A DNA stretch of 53,305 bases from Crocinitomicaceae bacterium. Its GTDB lineage: Bacteria > Bacteroidota > Bacteroidia > Flavobacteriales_D > Crocinitomicaceae. Every line of letters starts with the position of its first letter. The first letter of the stretch is position 1. The notes below the pieces were generated by a model. That model saw nothing but the letters and a program-made list of their open reading frames with translations. It was not told the origin of the DNA and made no database searches. This document shows positions 9,058 to 17,373 of this stretch, in pieces. The stretch is taken from NCBI GenBank assembly GCA_030833845.1, contig JAURGK010000017.1, positions 1-53,305 of the forward strand, given 5' to 3'. A program made the translations under genes and the position numbers.

Positions 9058-10155
9058 ATGGCTTTAAAATGCGGAATTGTTGGCTTGCCAAACGTCGGAA
9101 AATCTACTTTATTTAATTGCTTGTCAAATGCCAAAGCGCAGTCGGCAAACTTTCCTTTTTGTACCATAGAACCCAACCTAGGAACTATCTCTGTTCCAGA
9201 TCCTAGATTAGAGCAACTTGAAGCTATTGTCAATCCTGAGCGCGTTGTGCCCACCACGATGGAAATAGTTGATATTGCAGGATTGGTCAAAGGAGCCTCC
9301 AAAGGGGAGGGGCTTGGCAATCAATTCTTGGCCAATATCCGTGAGACCGATGCTATATTGCATGTGTTGCGTTGTTTTGACGATGGCAATATCATTCATG
9401 TGGATGGCAGCGTAGATCCTATCCGAGACAAGGAAATTATCGATATCGAACTGCAACTTAAGGACTTGGAAACCATCGAGAAAAAAATTCAAAGTTTGTC
9501 TCGAGTGATCAAATCCGGTGACAAGGAAGCACTCAAAGAAAATGATTTTGCATTGCGTATCAAAGAAGGGCTTGAGCAGGGGAAGTCTGTACGAGGTTTA
9601 GGCTTTACACAAGAAGAAATGGATGTTATCAAGGGTTTTAATCTGATCACTTCCAAGCCCGTCATGTATGTTTGCAATGTAGACGAAGCCTCAGTTAAGG
9701 CCGGCAATGCCTATGTTGAAAAAGTAAGGGCTACGGTAAGTAATGAAAATGCTGAAGTTTTGGTGATTGGCGCAAAGATTGAGGCCGACATCACTGAGCT
9801 CGATACTTACGACGAACGTCAACTTTTTTTAGAGGAGCTTGGACTCGAAGAGCCAGGAGTCAATCGATTGATTCGTCAGGCCTATGAACTCTTAAATCTT
9901 CAAACCTACTTTACGGCTGGCGTAAAAGAGGTGAGGGCTTGGACTATTCGCAAAGGCATGACTGCCCCACAAGCTGCAGGGGTCATACACTCTGATTTTG
10001 AAAAAGGTTTTATCCGTGCCGAAGTCATGAAGTTCAATGATTACACGCTTTTGGGCTCGGAAAGTGCAGTCAAGGAAGCAGGTAAATTTAAAGTAGAAGG
10101 AAAAGAATATATAGTACAAGATGGCGACATCATGCACTTTCGATTTAATGTATAA
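9058..10155 (+). CDS. ychF: Redox-responsive ATPase YchF (OBG-family)
   Basis: A 365-residue P-loop NTPase of the OBG family. Walker A is GLPNVGKST (9-17). The G4 motif is CNVDE instead of NKxD, which is the known basis of ATP rather than GTP preference in YchF. The switch region has DIAGLVKGASKGEGLGN. A TGS domain closes the protein (EVRAWTIRKGMTAPQAAGVIH to the C-terminus). YchF/OLA1 proteins associate with ribosomes and affect oxidative-stress tolerance. It is first in a unit with fumarylacetoacetase (11 nt gap) and relA/spoT. Confidence 0.96.
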   Translation: MALKCGIVGLPNVGKSTLFNCLSNAKAQSANFPFCTIEPNLGTISVPDPRLEQLEAIVNPERVVPTTMEIVDIAGLVKGASKGEGLGNQFLANIRETDAILHVLRCFDDGNIIHVDGSVDPIRDKEIIDIELQLKDLETIEKKIQSLSRVIKSGDKEALKENDFALRIKEGLEQGKSVRGLGFTQEEMDVIKGFNLITSKPVMYVCNVDEASVKAGNAYVEKVRATVSNENAEVLVIGAKIEADITELDTYDERQLFLEELGLEEPGVNRLIRQAYELLNLQTYFTAGVKEVRAWTIRKGMTAPQAAGVIHSDFEKGFIRAEVMKFNDYTLLGSESAVKEAGKFKVEGKEYIVQDGDIMHFRFNV

Positions 10156-10166
10156 CAGACCTAAAA

Positions 10167-11438
10167 ATGGAGATTACAGCAAACAATCCCGCATTGCGAA
10201 CATGGGTTTCGGGGGCAGATCAAACAGAATTTCCGATCCAAAATTTGCCATTTGGAATTTTCTATAACGCGTCAATTACCAAGCGCGTTGGGGTGCGTAT
10301 TGGTGATTTTGTTCTTGATTTGTTTCAGTTGGCCTCTTTTGGCTACTTCGAAGACCTCGAATTTGGTCCCCAAGATTTTGATCAACCGTTCTTAAACCCA
10401 ATGATGCAGCACGGTAAAATGGCCATGCGTGCTTTAAGAAACCGACTCTCAGATTTGCTCAGCGATTCCAACGAATCATTTCAACATCATACCCTCCATC
10501 ATAGCGCTCTGATTCCCGTAGAGGCCATTCAAATGGCCTTACCTGTCCAGATTGGCGACTACACTGATTTCTACTCATCTAAAGAGCACGCTACCAATGT
10601 GGGTGTCATGTTTCGCGACCCAGCCAATGCACTTTTACCTAACTGGCTTTGGATACCGGTGGGCTACCACGGCAGAGCATCTTCGGTGATTCCCTCCGAA
10701 CAGTCAGTAGTGCGTCCTAAAGGGCAAATCAAACCTGATGACAATTCGGACCCTATTTTTGCTCCTTCACGTCAGGTAGATTTCGAACTTGAAATGGGTT
10801 TCATTACCTTTGATGGCAAGGCCTTAGGACAAAGTATCAGTACTGCAGAAGCAGAGGATTACATTTTTGGATTGTGCCTTTTCAATGATTGGTCAGCAAG
10901 GGATATTCAAAAATGGGAGTATGTTCCTCTAGGGCCATTTTTAGCGAAAAATTTTGCTTCGTCGATGTCTTGTTGGATTGTAACGCTTGACGCACTACAA
11001 CCTTTTTGCTGCCCAACTCCTGAGCAGCAGCCTGAGGTTTTGGAATATTTGCGTTTTGATGGAAACAAATCTTATGATATCGCCTTAGAGGTGGCCATAG
11101 AGGCAATGAATCAACCTGAAAAAATTGTCAGCCAATCCAATTTTCGTTATATGTATTGGAATATGTCTCAGCAGCTTGCACATCATACGATCAATGGCTG
11201 CAACATTCGTTGTGGAGACTTAATGGGTTCTGGTACCATTTCTGGCCCGACACCTGATTCCTATGGTTCTATGCTAGAGATTGCCTGGAAAGGTACAAAA
11301 CCTGTGCAAATGCCAGATGGCACTGAGCGCCGTTTCATTCAAGATAACGATACAGTGATCATGCGAGGCGTGTGTGAGAAAAATGGCATAAAAATTGGTT
11401 TTGGAGAAGTTAGAAGTAAATTGCTTGCTGCACTTTGA
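10167..11438 (+). CDS. fahA: Fumarylacetoacetase (tyrosine/homogentisate catabolism)
   Basis: A 423-residue fumarylacetoacetate hydrolase, the last step of tyrosine degradation, yielding fumarate and acetoacetate. Family features seen are the N-terminal SH3-like region, the metal and catalytic segment IGDYTDFYSSKEHATNVG with the following FRDP, VGYHGRASS, the FAPSRQVDFELEMGF acidic metal ligands, and FNDWSARDIQ. Length is that of the eukaryote-like enzyme. No homogentisate dioxygenase or other tyrosine-pathway gene is in the window. Its stop shares one base with the relA/spoT start (TGATG), an unusual pairing with ychF and relA. Confidence 0.93.
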   Translation: MEITANNPALRTWVSGADQTEFPIQNLPFGIFYNASITKRVGVRIGDFVLDLFQLASFGYFEDLEFGPQDFDQPFLNPMMQHGKMAMRALRNRLSDLLSDSNESFQHHTLHHSALIPVEAIQMALPVQIGDYTDFYSSKEHATNVGVMFRDPANALLPNWLWIPVGYHGRASSVIPSEQSVVRPKGQIKPDDNSDPIFAPSRQVDFELEMGFITFDGKALGQSISTAEAEDYIFGLCLFNDWSARDIQKWEYVPLGPFLAKNFASSMSCWIVTLDALQPFCCPTPEQQPEVLEYLRFDGNKSYDIALEVAIEAMNQPEKIVSQSNFRYMYWNMSQQLAHHTINGCNIRCGDLMGSGTISGPTPDSYGSMLEIAWKGTKPVQMPDGTERRFIQDNDTVIMRGVCEKNGIKIGFGEVRSKLLAAL

Positions 11439-13681
11439 TGTACTACGACGCCAATACACCCATTGATCTAGAAAGAGAACGCATAGAAATTCTCAATGCC
11501 TTCAAGGGCTTATTGCGCGCTACCAAAGACCGCTCTCGCGATGAAACTAAAATGATTCGAAAGGCGTTTGATATCGCCTTAGATGCCCATAAAGACATGC
11601 GTAGGCGATCTGGTGAACCTTATATTTATCATCCGATCTCGGTGGCAAGAATTTGTGCCGAAGAAATGGGCCTAGAACCAACCGCCATTGTTTGTGCCCT
11701 ACTGCATGATACTGTAGAAGATACGCATATCACTCTGCAAGACATTGAGGATATTTTTGGGGTAACAGTTAGAAAAATCATCGATGGTCTGACTAAAATT
11801 CCAGAAGTTTTCGACGAAAATACCTCCATCCAGGCGGAGAATTTTCGTAAAATGATCTTGACCATATCGGACGATTTTCGGGTTGTATTGATCAAATTAG
11901 CCGATCGTTTGCACAACATGCGAACGCTTGAAAGCATGAAGCCCGAAAAGCAGCTCAAAATTGCTTCTGAAACCAAATTCCTATACGCACCATTGGCCCA
12001 TCGTTTGGGTTTGTATCCAATCAAATCTGAACTTGAAGACCTATCAATGAAGTACTGTGAACCTGAGATTTACTTTCAGATTGAAAGCAAGCTCAAATCC
12101 ACACAAGATGTGCGCAATCGCTTTATTCGAAGGTTTGTAGCACCAATTCGAGCCGAGTTGCAGTCCCAGGGGTATCAATTTGAAATAAAAGCGCGTACCA
12201 AATCCTTGTCATCGATATGGCGCAAAATGCAAACCAAGGATGTGCCATTCGAAGAGGTTTTTGATCTATTTGCATTGCGCATCATTCTCAATTCTCCGCC
12301 TGAAAAAGAGAAGTCAGATTGCTGGAGAGTGTATTCGGTAGTGACCGATTTTTATCAGCCTAGTCCTGAAAGACTTCGAGATTGGGTTTCCACACCTCGT
12401 GCCAATGGCTATGAGTCTCTTCATACCACCGTGATGTCTCCGCAAGGGCGTTGGGTTGAAGTCCAAATTAGAAGCAAGCGAATGGATGACATTGCTGAAC
12501 ATGGTTTGGCGGCACATTACAAATACAAAGAATCCAAAACAGACGAAAATAAGTTTGATCGTTGGATTGCTGAAATCAGGGACCTACTAGACAATCCAGA
12601 TGCCAGCGCCTTGGATTTTGTCAATGATTTCAAATTAAATTTATTCAATGACGAAATATATGTTTTTACTCCCAAAGGCGAATTACGTGTATTGCCAACC
12701 GGCTCAACGATATTAGATTTTGCCTACGATATTCACACCGAGATAGGAAATAAGTGTATAGGTGCTAAGGTGAACAACCGTTTGGTGCCACTCAGTTACC
12801 AATTACAAAATGGAGATCAGTTAGAAATCCTTACTTCATCAAAACAAAAACCCAACGATGAATGGTTGCGTTTTGTAGTTTCGGCCAAAGCAAAACAACG
12901 CGTCAAACAAGCCTTGAATGAGGCCTATAAATTAGTAGCTGCCGATGGTAAAGAAATTCTGGAGAGAAAATTCAAGCAGTTCAACATTCGTTTCAACGCC
13001 GAAAATTTACGTGCTCTTGAAAAACATTTTGGTATGGATACTACCACTAATTTGTACTTCAAAATTGCCAAAGGGAAGCTCGATTTAAGTCAATTGCGCG
13101 AATTAAATGTAGTTGGTGGCCAAATTGTGATTGAACGTAAAATTCGCTCCAAGAAAATTAAAGGATCTGAAGAGGTACTCATGAATGAGGGCATCAATAC
13201 GGATTCAGACACAATTGTTATAGGGGAGGACTTCAAAGGTTTTGAATATACCCTGGCCAAATGTTGCAGCCCAATTCCAGGCGACTCCATTTTTGGATTC
13301 ATTACCATTTCTAGTGGGATAAAAATTCATCGATTCAATTGTCCAAATGCGGTGCATTTGCTTTCAAAATTGGCTTACCGTTGTTTAAAAGCCCGATGGC
13401 AAAGCAGTGCCTTTGTGGAGCGAATTGCCGCAATTCGTATCATAGGTATTGACCAAATTGGGCTTGTGAACAGACTAACGGAAATCATTTCAAGGCAGAA
13501 CAATATCAACATGAAAAGCATTTCCTTTGAGACCAATGACGGTGTGTTTGAAGGCCGCATCAAGGTTTTGGTCTATGACACCGCGCAATTAGAACAACTT
13601 ACTCGCAAATTTGAGCAAGTCGAAGGCGTGAAGAGTGTTACACGTTGGGATTCAATCGAAGACTCGGAAGAATTGAACTAA
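11438..13681 (+). CDS. Bifunctional (p)ppGpp synthase/hydrolase, RelA/SpoT family
   Basis: A 747-residue long RSH enzyme. The HD hydrolase domain has YHPISVARI and LLHDTVEDT (HD near 90, ED at 94-95) and KLADRLHNMRT. The synthetase domain has KARTKSLSSIWRKM, FDLFALRI and ANGYESLHTTV; the RLRD preceding it resembles the RxKD type of bifunctional enzymes. A TGS domain (from IYVFTPKGELRVLPTGS, about 405-465) and a C-terminal ACT domain follow. I start at the ATG at 11438, which overlaps the fumarylacetoacetase stop, rather than the TTG one codon earlier. Both activities look intact. Its gene converges on the OstA-like/purA operon. Confidence 0.95.
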   Translation: MYYDANTPIDLERERIEILNAFKGLLRATKDRSRDETKMIRKAFDIALDAHKDMRRRSGEPYIYHPISVARICAEEMGLEPTAIVCALLHDTVEDTHITLQDIEDIFGVTVRKIIDGLTKIPEVFDENTSIQAENFRKMILTISDDFRVVLIKLADRLHNMRTLESMKPEKQLKIASETKFLYAPLAHRLGLYPIKSELEDLSMKYCEPEIYFQIESKLKSTQDVRNRFIRRFVAPIRAELQSQGYQFEIKARTKSLSSIWRKMQTKDVPFEEVFDLFALRIILNSPPEKEKSDCWRVYSVVTDFYQPSPERLRDWVSTPRANGYESLHTTVMSPQGRWVEVQIRSKRMDDIAEHGLAAHYKYKESKTDENKFDRWIAEIRDLLDNPDASALDFVNDFKLNLFNDEIYVFTPKGELRVLPTGSTILDFAYDIHTEIGNKCIGAKVNNRLVPLSYQLQNGDQLEILTSSKQKPNDEWLRFVVSAKAKQRVKQALNEAYKLVAADGKEILERKFKQFNIRFNAENLRALEKHFGMDTTTNLYFKIAKGKLDLSQLRELNVVGGQIVIERKIRSKKIKGSEEVLMNEGINTDSDTIVIGEDFKGFEYTLAKCCSPIPGDSIFGFITISSGIKIHRFNCPNAVHLLSKLAYRCLKARWQSSAFVERIAAIRIIGIDQIGLVNRLTEIISRQNNINMKSISFETNDGVFEGRIKVLVYDTAQLEQLTRKFEQVEGVKSVTRWDSIEDSEELN

Positions 13682-13697
13682 ATAAAATGTTGCTAGG

Positions 13698-15233
13698 CTA
13701 ATCCTGTCTAAGTGTTAGTGCGCTCCTTGGACGCAATGACGGATTCCACTTGAATCCTTTTATCCAACGATCTTTTGGATCAATTTCTTGCATGGGATAA
13801 AAAATGCCATCAGGTTGATCAAAATAGGTAATCTGAGATACTTCCCCTTGCTTAAGTTCTACCAATAGTTTTTGAGCTATCAACCTATTGAGGCCTTCTC
13901 GCTGCTCTTCAACTAGGGTGTCGTTTATTTTCTTTGTGGTTAGCGGAAAGAATATTGTCCAGGCATTGCCACTGGCAGTAACTTGGTAAAGGGTACCACT
14001 CGTGTCAAAATCAGCCACAATGCGTTTGGCAGCCATTTGATTGTATAAACTATCCTTTTGCACCTCAAATAAAATAGTTGCATTAGCGTCCAATTCTACT
14101 TGCTTAAGTAAGGAGTCTTTGAAAAATACTTTAGCAACCTCACCTTTTAATTCACCGTTTTTAGACCATAACACAGGGTCTTTTCCTATTTCCAATTTCG
14201 ACAATTCAAAATTATAGGAGGTGCTATCTCCAATTCCTTGGAGTTTAGGATGAAGGAAACGAAAATTTTTATTGGCCACAAGATTTTTAGATTGATTTAT
14301 GCTATCTCGCTCTAAAAATAAGGTGTCTGCGTGTACATATAGTGTGTCATTTTGGTATTTTAAAAAACCTAGGCTATTGCCGCAAACGTATGCAAAGTGA
14401 TCTGTAGTACTGTAAACCATATGGGATCCCAATAAGGCCAATTGATGGTCAAGGTCTTTAAAATAAACATTTCCCCGACCTTCATGGTCATTGGTTTTTG
14501 TATTGATCAATAGGGTGTCTCCTTTGATAATTGTATTTTTTAAATAGATTTCAGCATGGTCAAAGAGCGAACCAGCCTCGGTTTGAACATGATACCATCC
14601 TTTCTGGCAATAGATTTGCGTGCTGTCATTGCGTAGTTGGGTATTGCCAAAAAAGTACAATTTTTGTTGTTCATAGGCAAATTGGAGGGTGTCTGCCGTG
14701 ACATCTAAATCAGCCTTGGAGTAATGCACTTTCCCACTAAAGAAAAAGGAGCCATTGGCTGGGTAAAAATATCCGCGTTCGCAAGTAATTTTCTCATCAG
14801 AGAGAATTGAAGCAATGGTTCCGTAGCTTCGAAAAATGGCGCGTCCTTTTTTGGCGTCATAGTCCATGGAATCCGCACTCATTTTGTAAGCGTTATCACG
14901 CGCTCTTACATTTCCCCAAAGCTTGGCGTATTTGTTGTTTTCTGCATAATAAATCGAGTCTGCATAAAGGTTGATGCCGTGTTTTTGTATATGAACATTG
15001 CCATAGGCGCGAACCTCCTTTGCCTTATCATTGTAGTGTGCAGAGTCGCAATACATGGTATTGCCTTGGTATTCAAAACTTACTGTTCCGACCAATCGGT
15101 GTACATTGTTTTGAATGGCATATACTTTTTGGGTACCTGGTAGCAACTGTAATTTACCCTGGCTCCAAACCTGCAAACAAAATAAAGTTGCAATAAATGT
15201 GAATGCAATTTTATTTTGGAAGCGAGTAGTCAT
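13698..15233 (-). CDS. OstA/LptA-like exported protein
   Basis: A 511-residue protein with an N-terminal signal peptide ending near VWSQ (about residue 25). The body is made of repeating beta-rich units with D-S/T-x-x-Y/A-D pairs (MYCDSAHYN, LYADSIYYAE, MSADSMDYD, VTADTLQF), as in the OstA/LptA beta-jellyroll family. Family members bind or shuttle LPS in the periplasm. It is much longer than E. coli LptA, as is usual for Bacteroidota OstA-like proteins. It is last in the fur/STAS/purA operon, 2 nt after purA. Role in LPS transport is inferred from the family. Confidence 0.82.
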   Translation of the reverse strand: MTTRFQNKIAFTFIATLFCLQVWSQGKLQLLPGTQKVYAIQNNVHRLVGTVSFEYQGNTMYCDSAHYNDKAKEVRAYGNVHIQKHGINLYADSIYYAENNKYAKLWGNVRARDNAYKMSADSMDYDAKKGRAIFRSYGTIASILSDEKITCERGYFYPANGSFFFSGKVHYSKADLDVTADTLQFAYEQQKLYFFGNTQLRNDSTQIYCQKGWYHVQTEAGSLFDHAEIYLKNTIIKGDTLLINTKTNDHEGRGNVYFKDLDHQLALLGSHMVYSTTDHFAYVCGNSLGFLKYQNDTLYVHADTLFLERDSINQSKNLVANKNFRFLHPKLQGIGDSTSYNFELSKLEIGKDPVLWSKNGELKGEVAKVFFKDSLLKQVELDANATILFEVQKDSLYNQMAAKRIVADFDTSGTLYQVTASGNAWTIFFPLTTKKINDTLVEEQREGLNRLIAQKLLVELKQGEVSQITYFDQPDGIFYPMQEIDPKDRWIKGFKWNPSLRPRSALTLRQD

Positions 15234-15235
15234 TT

Positions 15236-16504
15236 TTAATTTTGAAGGGTCTGTTTGCGGTCTGGCCCTACAGAAATAACGCGAATGGGGATGTTTAATT
15301 GTGCTTCTAAATACGAAACATAGGCTTTTAGAGCTGCCGGGGCGCTTTGGAAATCCTCAAGTTCAGTAAGGTCACAATGCCAACCTTCTAGTTTTTCGTA
15401 GACGGGTTCAATAGAAATATCTGTTACATCATACGGAAATTCATCAACTTTTTGGCCATCGATGATATAATGCGTGCATACTTGGATGTGTTCAAATATT
15501 CCTAGGACATCGCTTTTCATCATGGCCAGCTCAGTGACACCATTAATCATTATTGCATAACGCAGTTGCACGAGGTCTAACCACCCGCATCGTCTTGGCC
15601 TTCCGGTGGTTGCGCCAAATTCATTTCCTTCCTTGCGCATGAGCTCTCCTGTACTATCGAGTAATTCGGTAGGGAAGGGGCCACTGCCAACGCGGGTACA
15701 ATAAGCCTTGAATATACCAATGACAGATCCAATTTTTGTAGGAGCAATGCCAAGTCCGGTGCAGGTTCCTGCGGTCACGGTATTGGATGAAGTTACAAAA
15801 GGGTAGGTCCCGAAGTCGATGTCGAGCATAGTGCCTTGTGCACCTTCGGCCAGTACTTTTTTTCCTGCTAAAAGGGCATTATTTAGATAATGTTCTGAAT
15901 CGACAGCCTGCAATGATTTGAGTACCTCAATGGCTTCAAACCAAGGTTGTTCAAGTGCACTTAAATCATAGGTAAAGTCTTCGTGGTGCTCTAAAATACC
16001 GACATGTTTCTCAACCAAGGCATTGTATTTTTCTTTGAAATGAGGTGAGAAAATATCTCCTACACGTAGGCCGTTACGGCCCGTTTTATCCATATAGGTA
16101 GGGCCAATTCCCTTCAGTGTAGATCCAATTTTATTTTTACCTTTTGCAATTTCTGATGCTGCATCCAGCAATTTGTGTGTAGGTAAAATAAGATGTGCTT
16201 TTTTGGATAGCAACAAGCGCTCTTGAAAATTGATGCCAAAAGGCTGGAGTTTATCGAGTTCTGCTTTAAACACAACAGGGTCAATGACAACGCCGTTTCC
16301 AACCAAATTGATTACCTCGGAATGGAAAATACCAGATGGTATGGTGTGTAATACATGTTTAATTCCTTCGAATTCCAAGGTGTGGCCAGCATTTGGTCCG
16401 CCTTGAAATCGTGCTATAATATCATAGGAGGGGGTGAGTACATCAACAATTTTTCCTTTTCCTTCGTCTCCCCACTGTAAGCCTAATAGTACGTCTACCT
16501 TCAT
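15236..16504 (-). CDS. purA: Adenylosuccinate synthase
   Basis: A 422-residue GTP-dependent enzyme joining IMP and aspartate in AMP synthesis. Diagnostic motifs are LGLQWGDEGKGKIVD (6-20), FQGGPNAGHT, KGIGPTYMDKTGRNGLR, GAQGTMLDIDFGTYPFVTSS and the C-terminal SVGPDRKQTL. The start overlaps the STAS gene stop by 4 nt (ATGA). The neighbouring relA/spoT gene encodes the enzyme family making ppGpp, a known inhibitor of E. coli PurA, so the proximity may be functional. Confidence 0.97.
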   Translation of the reverse strand: MKVDVLLGLQWGDEGKGKIVDVLTPSYDIIARFQGGPNAGHTLEFEGIKHVLHTIPSGIFHSEVINLVGNGVVIDPVVFKAELDKLQPFGINFQERLLLSKKAHLILPTHKLLDAASEIAKGKNKIGSTLKGIGPTYMDKTGRNGLRVGDIFSPHFKEKYNALVEKHVGILEHHEDFTYDLSALEQPWFEAIEVLKSLQAVDSEHYLNNALLAGKKVLAEGAQGTMLDIDFGTYPFVTSSNTVTAGTCTGLGIAPTKIGSVIGIFKAYCTRVGSGPFPTELLDSTGELMRKEGNEFGATTGRPRRCGWLDLVQLRYAIMINGVTELAMMKSDVLGIFEHIQVCTHYIIDGQKVDEFPYDVTDISIEPVYEKLEGWHCDLTELEDFQSAPAALKAYVSYLEAQLNIPIRVISVGPDRKQTLQN

Positions 16505-16839
16505 GTTGTTTGTTCAAAAAACTTTTTAATTTGTTCGAAATCTTCAAAAATGTTAAATATATGCTCCATTCGTGTCAGTTCGAAGATTTTACTGAGCTGA
16601 GCATTGGGCTTAAATAAGATCGTGTCGCCAAGGTTGAGTCGAGACCTAGTAAGTGTTTTAACCAGGAATGCAATTCCAGTAGAATTAATGTATTCCAATT
16701 CGGACAAATCAATGACCAAATTCCAGTTTTCAATTTCATCTAGCTTTTCAATGGCATGTTCACGGTCACTTTCTGTGAAGAAACGCCCGTTAAGTTTCAA
16801 AATACTCAAGGGCCCTGAATGTTGCAGTAGTACTTCCAT
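16501..16839 (-). CDS. STAS-domain protein, anti-sigma factor antagonist-like
   Basis: A 112-residue single STAS domain. It has the core of SpoIIAA/RsbV proteins: LVIDLSELEYINSTGIAFLV, with the NSTG site where a partner kinase would phosphorylate Ser or Thr. No RsbW-like kinase, phosphatase or sigma factor lies nearby. It overlaps both neighbours: one base with the Fur-family gene and ATGA with purA. The partner is therefore unknown, and the coupling to purA is an inference from gene order only. Confidence 0.85.
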   Translation of the reverse strand: MEVLLQHSGPLSILKLNGRFFTESDREHAIEKLDEIENWNLVIDLSELEYINSTGIAFLVKTLTRSRLNLGDTILFKPNAQLSKIFELTRMEHIFNIFEDFEQIKKFFEQTT

Positions 16840-17285
16840 TAGTTGATGTTACTTTTTTTGATCCCATAAAAATAAAGAGAGTGGTGTTGCACTTCAACAC
16901 CAAATAATTCTTCAATGGTTCCTTTGATTTGTTGAATGCGTGGATCACAAAACTCTATGACTTCTCCACTGTCGGTGATGATTAAATGATCGTGTTGTTT
17001 TGAGCCATGTGCTTTTTCAAATTGTGCAATGTTTTTGCCAAATTGGTGTTTGCGCACTAAATTACAGGCCAATAGCAATTCAATCGTATTGTAGAGGGTA
17101 GCTCTCGAAACGCGATAGTTATGGTTCTTCATTTTGATGTAAAGAGATTCAACATCAAAATGACCATTGTAGGCATAAATTTCTGCGAGTATAGCGAAGC
17201 GTTCTGGTGTCTTGCGGTGACCATTTTGCTCCAAGTATGCGGCAAAAATATCTTTAACAGTGCTAGAAATTTGACTCGTTTCCAT
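16839..17285 (-). CDS. Fur-family metal- or peroxide-responsive transcriptional regulator
   Basis: A 148-residue Fur-superfamily repressor. The winged-helix part has the typical [15 protein letters not shown] and [21 protein letters not shown]. The dimerisation part has metal-binding QHDHLI and EFCDPRI, and a late HH pair ([10 protein letters not shown]). Only one cysteine of the usual structural CxxC pairs is present (FCDP), so the structural zinc site may be absent. Fur, PerR and Zur cannot be separated by eye. It heads the STAS/purA/OstA operon; a TTG-22-TAACTTTA promoter-like pair lies just upstream. Confidence 0.88.
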   Translation of the reverse strand: METSQISSTVKDIFAAYLEQNGHRKTPERFAILAEIYAYNGHFDVESLYIKMKNHNYRVSRATLYNTIELLLACNLVRKHQFGKNIAQFEKAHGSKQHDHLIITDSGEVIEFCDPRIQQIKGTIEELFGVEVQHHSLYFYGIKKSNIN

Positions 17286-17296
17286 CTTTCAGTTGC

Positions 17297-17329
17297 TAAA
17301 GTTAAGTATAAATTTGAGACACTAAACAA
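17297..17329 (-). promoter_or_regulatory. Candidate promoter for the fur-STAS-purA-ostA operon
   Basis: On the minus strand TTG (17327-17329) and TAACTTTA (17297-17304) are 22 nt apart. The -7 box differs from TAnnTTTG in its last base. The box ends 11 nt before the fur ATG. Weak but well placed, between the rpsA terminator and the gene. Confidence 0.35.
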
Positions 17330-17330
17330 T

Positions 17331-17355
17331 AAAAAAGGGGGCCGAAGCCCCCTTT
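17331..17355 (-). terminator. Intrinsic terminator of rpsA with UUCG tetraloop
   Basis: On the minus strand AAAGGGGGC-TTCG-GCCCCCTTT forms a perfect 9-bp stem closed by a C(UUCG)G tetraloop, with the T-run (TTTTTT) overlapping the 3' arm. It begins 18 nt after the rpsA stop and separates rpsA from the fur operon. Confidence 0.9.
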
Positions 17356-17373
17356 AATTTGTTGAATTGTGAC

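Noticed and set aside
11629..12024. 131-codon open frame antisense to relA/spoT
   Set aside because: Lies wholly inside the conserved HD and synthetase coding region on the other strand; no family resemblance and no promoter box.
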